NCBI RefSeq assembly: GCF_013363995.1
Contig: NZ_JABWGO010000001.1
Span: 1,084,087-1,148,086, forward strand
Source: Nonomuraea rhodomycinica
GTDB taxonomy: Bacteria > Actinomycetota > Actinomycetes > Streptosporangiales > Streptosporangiaceae
Direction of reading: 5' to 3'
DNA length: 64,000 nucleotides
Position numbers and translations under genes: made by a program. The notes below the pieces were generated by a model that was given only the letters and a program-made list of their open reading frames with translations, did no database searches and was not told the origin of the DNA. Shown here in pieces: positions 61,187 through 64,000 of the stretch; within the stretch, counting starts at the first letter, position 1, and the number at the start of each line of letters is the position of its first letter.

Positions 61187-61199
61187 GCAAAGCTTTTGC
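61187..61199. promoter_or_regulatory. Lrp operator candidate
   Basis: GCAAAGCTTTTGC, a near-palindrome in the 156-bp divergent gap between the Lrp gene and the oxidoreductase. Size and position fit an Lrp-type site. Confidence 0.4.
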
Positions 61200-61291
61200 G
61201 CAGGAGTCGCAGTTTGTCCTTCGATGCTTGCGCCTGCTCGGCCGTCGTTGCTGTGCTTGGGGTCACACATACCAGCCAGGAGGTGCGCCGC

Positions 61292-64000
61292 GTGAGCGCG
61301 AATCCCGCCACCGTGTCGCTCGACGACAAGTACACGGCCCCGGACGGCCGCGTGCTGATCTCCGGCATTCAGGCCCTCGTCCGCCTGACGCTGGAGCAGC
61401 GGCGGCTCGACGGGGAGCGCGGCCTCGACACCCGCGTCTTCGTGTCCGGCTACCAGGGCTCGCCGCTGGGCGGGGTGGACCTGGAGATGGGCCGGGCCGC
61501 GGCGTTCCTGGACGCGGCGGGCGTGGTCTTCCGCCCCGGGCTGAACGAGGAGCTGGCCGCCACCGCGGTGGCCGGGACCCAGCTCCTCGACCGGGTGCCC
61601 GGGCGGCGGCACGACGGGGTGACCGGCTTCTGGTACGGCAAGAACCCCGGCCTGGACCGGGCCGCCGACGCCATCCGGCACGGCAACCTGGCGGGCACCG
61701 CGCCCCTCGGCGGCGCCGTGGCCTGGATCGGCGACGACCCGGGCAGCAAGTCCTCGACCGTCCCCAGCTCGTGCGAGCCGATGTGCCAGAGCCTGTCGAT
61801 GCCGCTGCTCTCTCCCGGCTCCGTGGCGGAGATCGTCGAGCTCGGCCTGCACGCCGTCGCCCTGTCGCGGGCCACCGGCCTGTGGACCGGTCTGAAGATC
61901 GTCGCCGACGTCGCGGACGCCTCGGCCACCGTCGACCTCGGCCCGCTGCGCGACGGCGTCCCCGCGCCCGAGCGGACCGGCCGCGGCGGGCGCGGGCAGG
62001 CGGCCGTGCTGGTCGGCCCGAACTCGCTCGACGCCGAGCACGACATGCTCACCCGCAGGCTCGACCTCGCCCGCGCCTACGCCCGCGCGCACGGCCTCAA
62101 CAGGGTGACGTTCGACGCCGGGCGGGCCACGCTCGGGGTCCTCGCCTCAGGCACCGGCTACGCGGTGGTCCGGCGCGCCCTGGACGATCTCGGCCTGGAC
62201 GAGGCGGCGATGGACGACCTCGGGCTGCGGCTCATCAAGATCGCGATGCCGTTCCCCCTCGACCACGACGAACTGGCCGCGATGACCGGCGACCTGGACC
62301 GCGTGCTCGTCGTGGAGGACAAGGTGCCCTTCCTGGAGGGCCAGCTCAAGCAGGCCCTGTACGCCGCCGAACGCCGGCCCGCCGTGGTGGGGCGGGAGCT
62401 GCTGACCGCCCGCGGCACCCTCGGCGCGGACGACGTGGCCAAGGCCCTGGCCGCCTGCGTCGCGCCCGGCCGGCTGCCCCGCACGGCCGTGCGCCTGACA
62501 CGCCCCGAGGAAGCGCGCCGCCTGCTGCCGGTGGTCGCCGCGCGCGCCCCGTACTTCTGCTCGGGCTGCCCGCACAACGCCTCCACCCGTACCGCCGACG
62601 ACACGCTCGTCGGCGTCGGCATCGGCTGCCACACCATGATCGCCCTCGACGGGGCGGGACGCGGCACCCAGGTCGGCATCACCCAGATGGGCGGTGAGGG
62701 CGCTCAGTGGATCGGCCTGTCGCCGTTCACCGACGACCGGCACTTCGTGCAGAACCTCGGCGACGGCACGTTCCACCACTCCGGCTCCCTTGCCATCCGC
62801 GCCGCCGTCGCCGCCGGCGTGTCCATCACGTACAAGCTGCTCTACAACGACGCCGTCGCCATGACCGGAGGCCAGCGCGCCGAGGGCCGTCTCGACGTGC
62901 CCGCGCTGACGCGGGCGCTGGCCGTCGAGGGTGTCCGCCGCGTCATCGTCACCACGGCCGAGCCGCAGGCCTACCGGGGTGTCCGGCTCGCGCCGATCGC
63001 CACCGTGCGGCACCGCGACGACCTGCCCGAGGCGGAGAGGGAGCTCGCCGCTCTCGACGGGGTCACCGTGCTGGTCCACGACGACCGCTGCGCCGCCGAG
63101 GAACGGCGGCTGCGCAAGCGGGGCGAGCTTCCCGCCCCCACGGCCAAGGTCGTCGTCAACGAGCGCGTCTGCGAGGGCTGCGGCGACTGCGGGGACGTCT
63201 CGTCCTGCCTGTCGGTGCAGCCGGTGGAGACCGAGTTCGGCCGCAAGACCCGCATCCACCAGCCGTCCTGCAACTCCGACCTGAGCTGCCTCAAGGGCGA
63301 CTGCCCGTCGTTCCTGCTCGTCGAGCCGGGCACGCGCCGAGCCCGCCCCGTGCCGCCGCTGCCGGTGGAGCTCACCGAACCCGTGCCCAGGTTCGCCGAC
63401 CGGCCGGTGCTGCTGCGGATGCCCGGCATCGGCGGCACCGGTGTCGTCACGGTCTCGCAGATCCTGCAGATGGCCGCGCACCTCGACGGCCTGCACGCCG
63501 CCGGGCTGGAGCAGACGGGGCTCGCGCAGAAGGGCGGCCCCGTCGTCAGCGACGTGCGCATCTCGCCGCGGCCCGTCACCGGGGCGGTGCGCGCCTCGAA
63601 CGGCGCCGCCGACGTCCTGATCGGCTTCGACCTGCTCGGAGCCGCCGCCGACGGAAACCTCGCCGTCGCCTCCGCCGAACGCACGATCGCGGTGGTCAAC
63701 ACGGCCCTGGTGCCCACCGCCGCCATGGTCACCGGCCGGGCCACGCTGCCCGGCTCGCCCGCCGACGCGATCGTGCGCGTCGAGTCGGCCACCCGCGGCG
63801 CCGACAACCTCTACCTGGACGCCCACGGCCTGGCCGAGGCGCTGTTCGCCGACCACATGCCGGCCAACATGCTCCTCCTCGGCGCCGCCTACCAGCACGG
63901 CTGTCTGCCCGTTTCGGCCGGTTCCATCGAGCGGGCCATCCGGCTGAACAAGGCCGCCGCCGAGCAGAACCTGGCCGCCTTCCGGTGGGGCCGTGCGGCC
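61292..64000 (+). CDS. Indolepyruvate ferredoxin oxidoreductase (partial, fused form)
   Basis: 903 codons visible, open at the right edge; the family is about 1150 residues. Fused alpha-beta-type 2-oxoacid:ferredoxin oxidoreductase acting on indolepyruvate and other aryl pyruvates to give acyl-CoA. N-terminal pyrimidine-binding domain (SGYQGSPLGGVDLEMG, GFWYGKNPGLDR). A central ThDP domain (SGCPHNAST, GGEGAQWIG) follows. Fe-S cysteines lie in VCEGCGDCGDVSSC and SCNSDLSCLKGDCPSF. A gamma-like domain starts with MPGIGGTGVVTVSQ. GTG 61292 with CCAGGAGG. Next to an Lrp gene, it fits aromatic amino acid catabolism. Confidence 0.92.
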   Translation, partial: MSANPATVSLDDKYTAPDGRVLISGIQALVRLTLEQRRLDGERGLDTRVFVSGYQGSPLGGVDLEMGRAAAFLDAAGVVFRPGLNEELAATAVAGTQLLDRVPGRRHDGVTGFWYGKNPGLDRAADAIRHGNLAGTAPLGGAVAWIGDDPGSKSSTVPSSCEPMCQSLSMPLLSPGSVAEIVELGLHAVALSRATGLWTGLKIVADVADASATVDLGPLRDGVPAPERTGRGGRGQAAVLVGPNSLDAEHDMLTRRLDLARAYARAHGLNRVTFDAGRATLGVLASGTGYAVVRRALDDLGLDEAAMDDLGLRLIKIAMPFPLDHDELAAMTGDLDRVLVVEDKVPFLEGQLKQALYAAERRPAVVGRELLTARGTLGADDVAKALAACVAPGRLPRTAVRLTRPEEARRLLPVVAARAPYFCSGCPHNASTRTADDTLVGVGIGCHTMIALDGAGRGTQVGITQMGGEGAQWIGLSPFTDDRHFVQNLGDGTFHHSGSLAIRAAVAAGVSITYKLLYNDAVAMTGGQRAEGRLDVPALTRALAVEGVRRVIVTTAEPQAYRGVRLAPIATVRHRDDLPEAERELAALDGVTVLVHDDRCAAEERRLRKRGELPAPTAKVVVNERVCEGCGDCGDVSSCLSVQPVETEFGRKTRIHQPSCNSDLSCLKGDCPSFLLVEPGTRRARPVPPLPVELTEPVPRFADRPVLLRMPGIGGTGVVTVSQILQMAAHLDGLHAAGLEQTGLAQKGGPVVSDVRISPRPVTGAVRASNGAADVLIGFDLLGAAADGNLAVASAERTIAVVNTALVPTAAMVTGRATLPGSPADAIVRVESATRGADNLYLDAHGLAEALFADHMPANMLLLGAAYQHGCLPVSAGSIERAIRLNKAAAEQNLAAFRWGRAA

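Overview
The window is about 70% GC, with strong third-position G/C bias, many GTG starts, frequent 4-nt start/stop overlaps (ATGA, GTGA) and actinobacterial families throughout: two- and one-component LuxR regulators, SARP/BTAD and LAL regulators, an ECF41-type sigma factor, DHA2 transporters and a deazaflavin-type nitroreductase. It is most like a chromosomal segment of a filamentous actinomycete, probably Streptosporangiales (Nonomuraea/Actinomadura-like); that placement is inference from gene content. I found no rRNA, convincing tRNA, CRISPR array or phage. Both ends cut genes: a Ddn-like gene at the left and an indolepyruvate:ferredoxin oxidoreductase at the right.

1-12 kb is a hypoxia/dormancy-like island: phosphoketolase with two small downstream genes, two CBS-BON proteins, a universal stress protein, pyruvate formate-lyase with its activase and two overlapping micro-ORFs, and a P2-type cation ATPase with Na,K-ATPase-like core motifs. 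Three perfect or near-perfect GGGAC-N4-GTCCC boxes, plus one degenerate copy, lie in its divergent promoters. Three of the four sit 35-37 nt from a start codon. This is the layout and site type of the mycobacterial DosR/DevR regulon, but with fermentative enzymes. A NarL-type two-component system follows at 12.3-14.3 kb.

14.5-31 kb holds a secreted LamG protein, a 2327-residue RHS protein with a Hint (intein-like) domain and a C-terminal toxin-like tip, its probable overlapping immunity gene, an unknown secreted protein, a STAND-TPR-BTAD regulator and a LuxR regulator. 30.8-33.2 kb is a possible metal or cell-envelope sensing group: an HMA protein, a His-rich secreted protein, and an M56 sensor protease with a BlaI repressor.

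33.7-40.6 kb has a LAL regulator, a DHA2 transporter, a MalY/PatB aminotransferase, a LysR regulator and a two-TM peptide. 40.7-45 kb is copper control: a P1B ATPase with an unusual CPD motif, CsoR, and a DHA2 transporter, with a cluster of CsoR-type boxes in the csoR/transporter intergenic region. 45.4-49.6 kb has an ECF41 sigma factor divergent from an amidohydrolase, followed by a four-TM protein and a Tat multicopper oxidase.

50-54.5 kb is a complete five-gene Liv-type ABC uptake operon. 54.5-58.6 kb is a fatty acid desaturase-DHA2 transporter operon flanked by two TetR genes. 59-64 kb holds threonine ammonia-lyase, a decayed IS256-family transposase fragment, an Lrp regulator and the divergent oxidoreductase.
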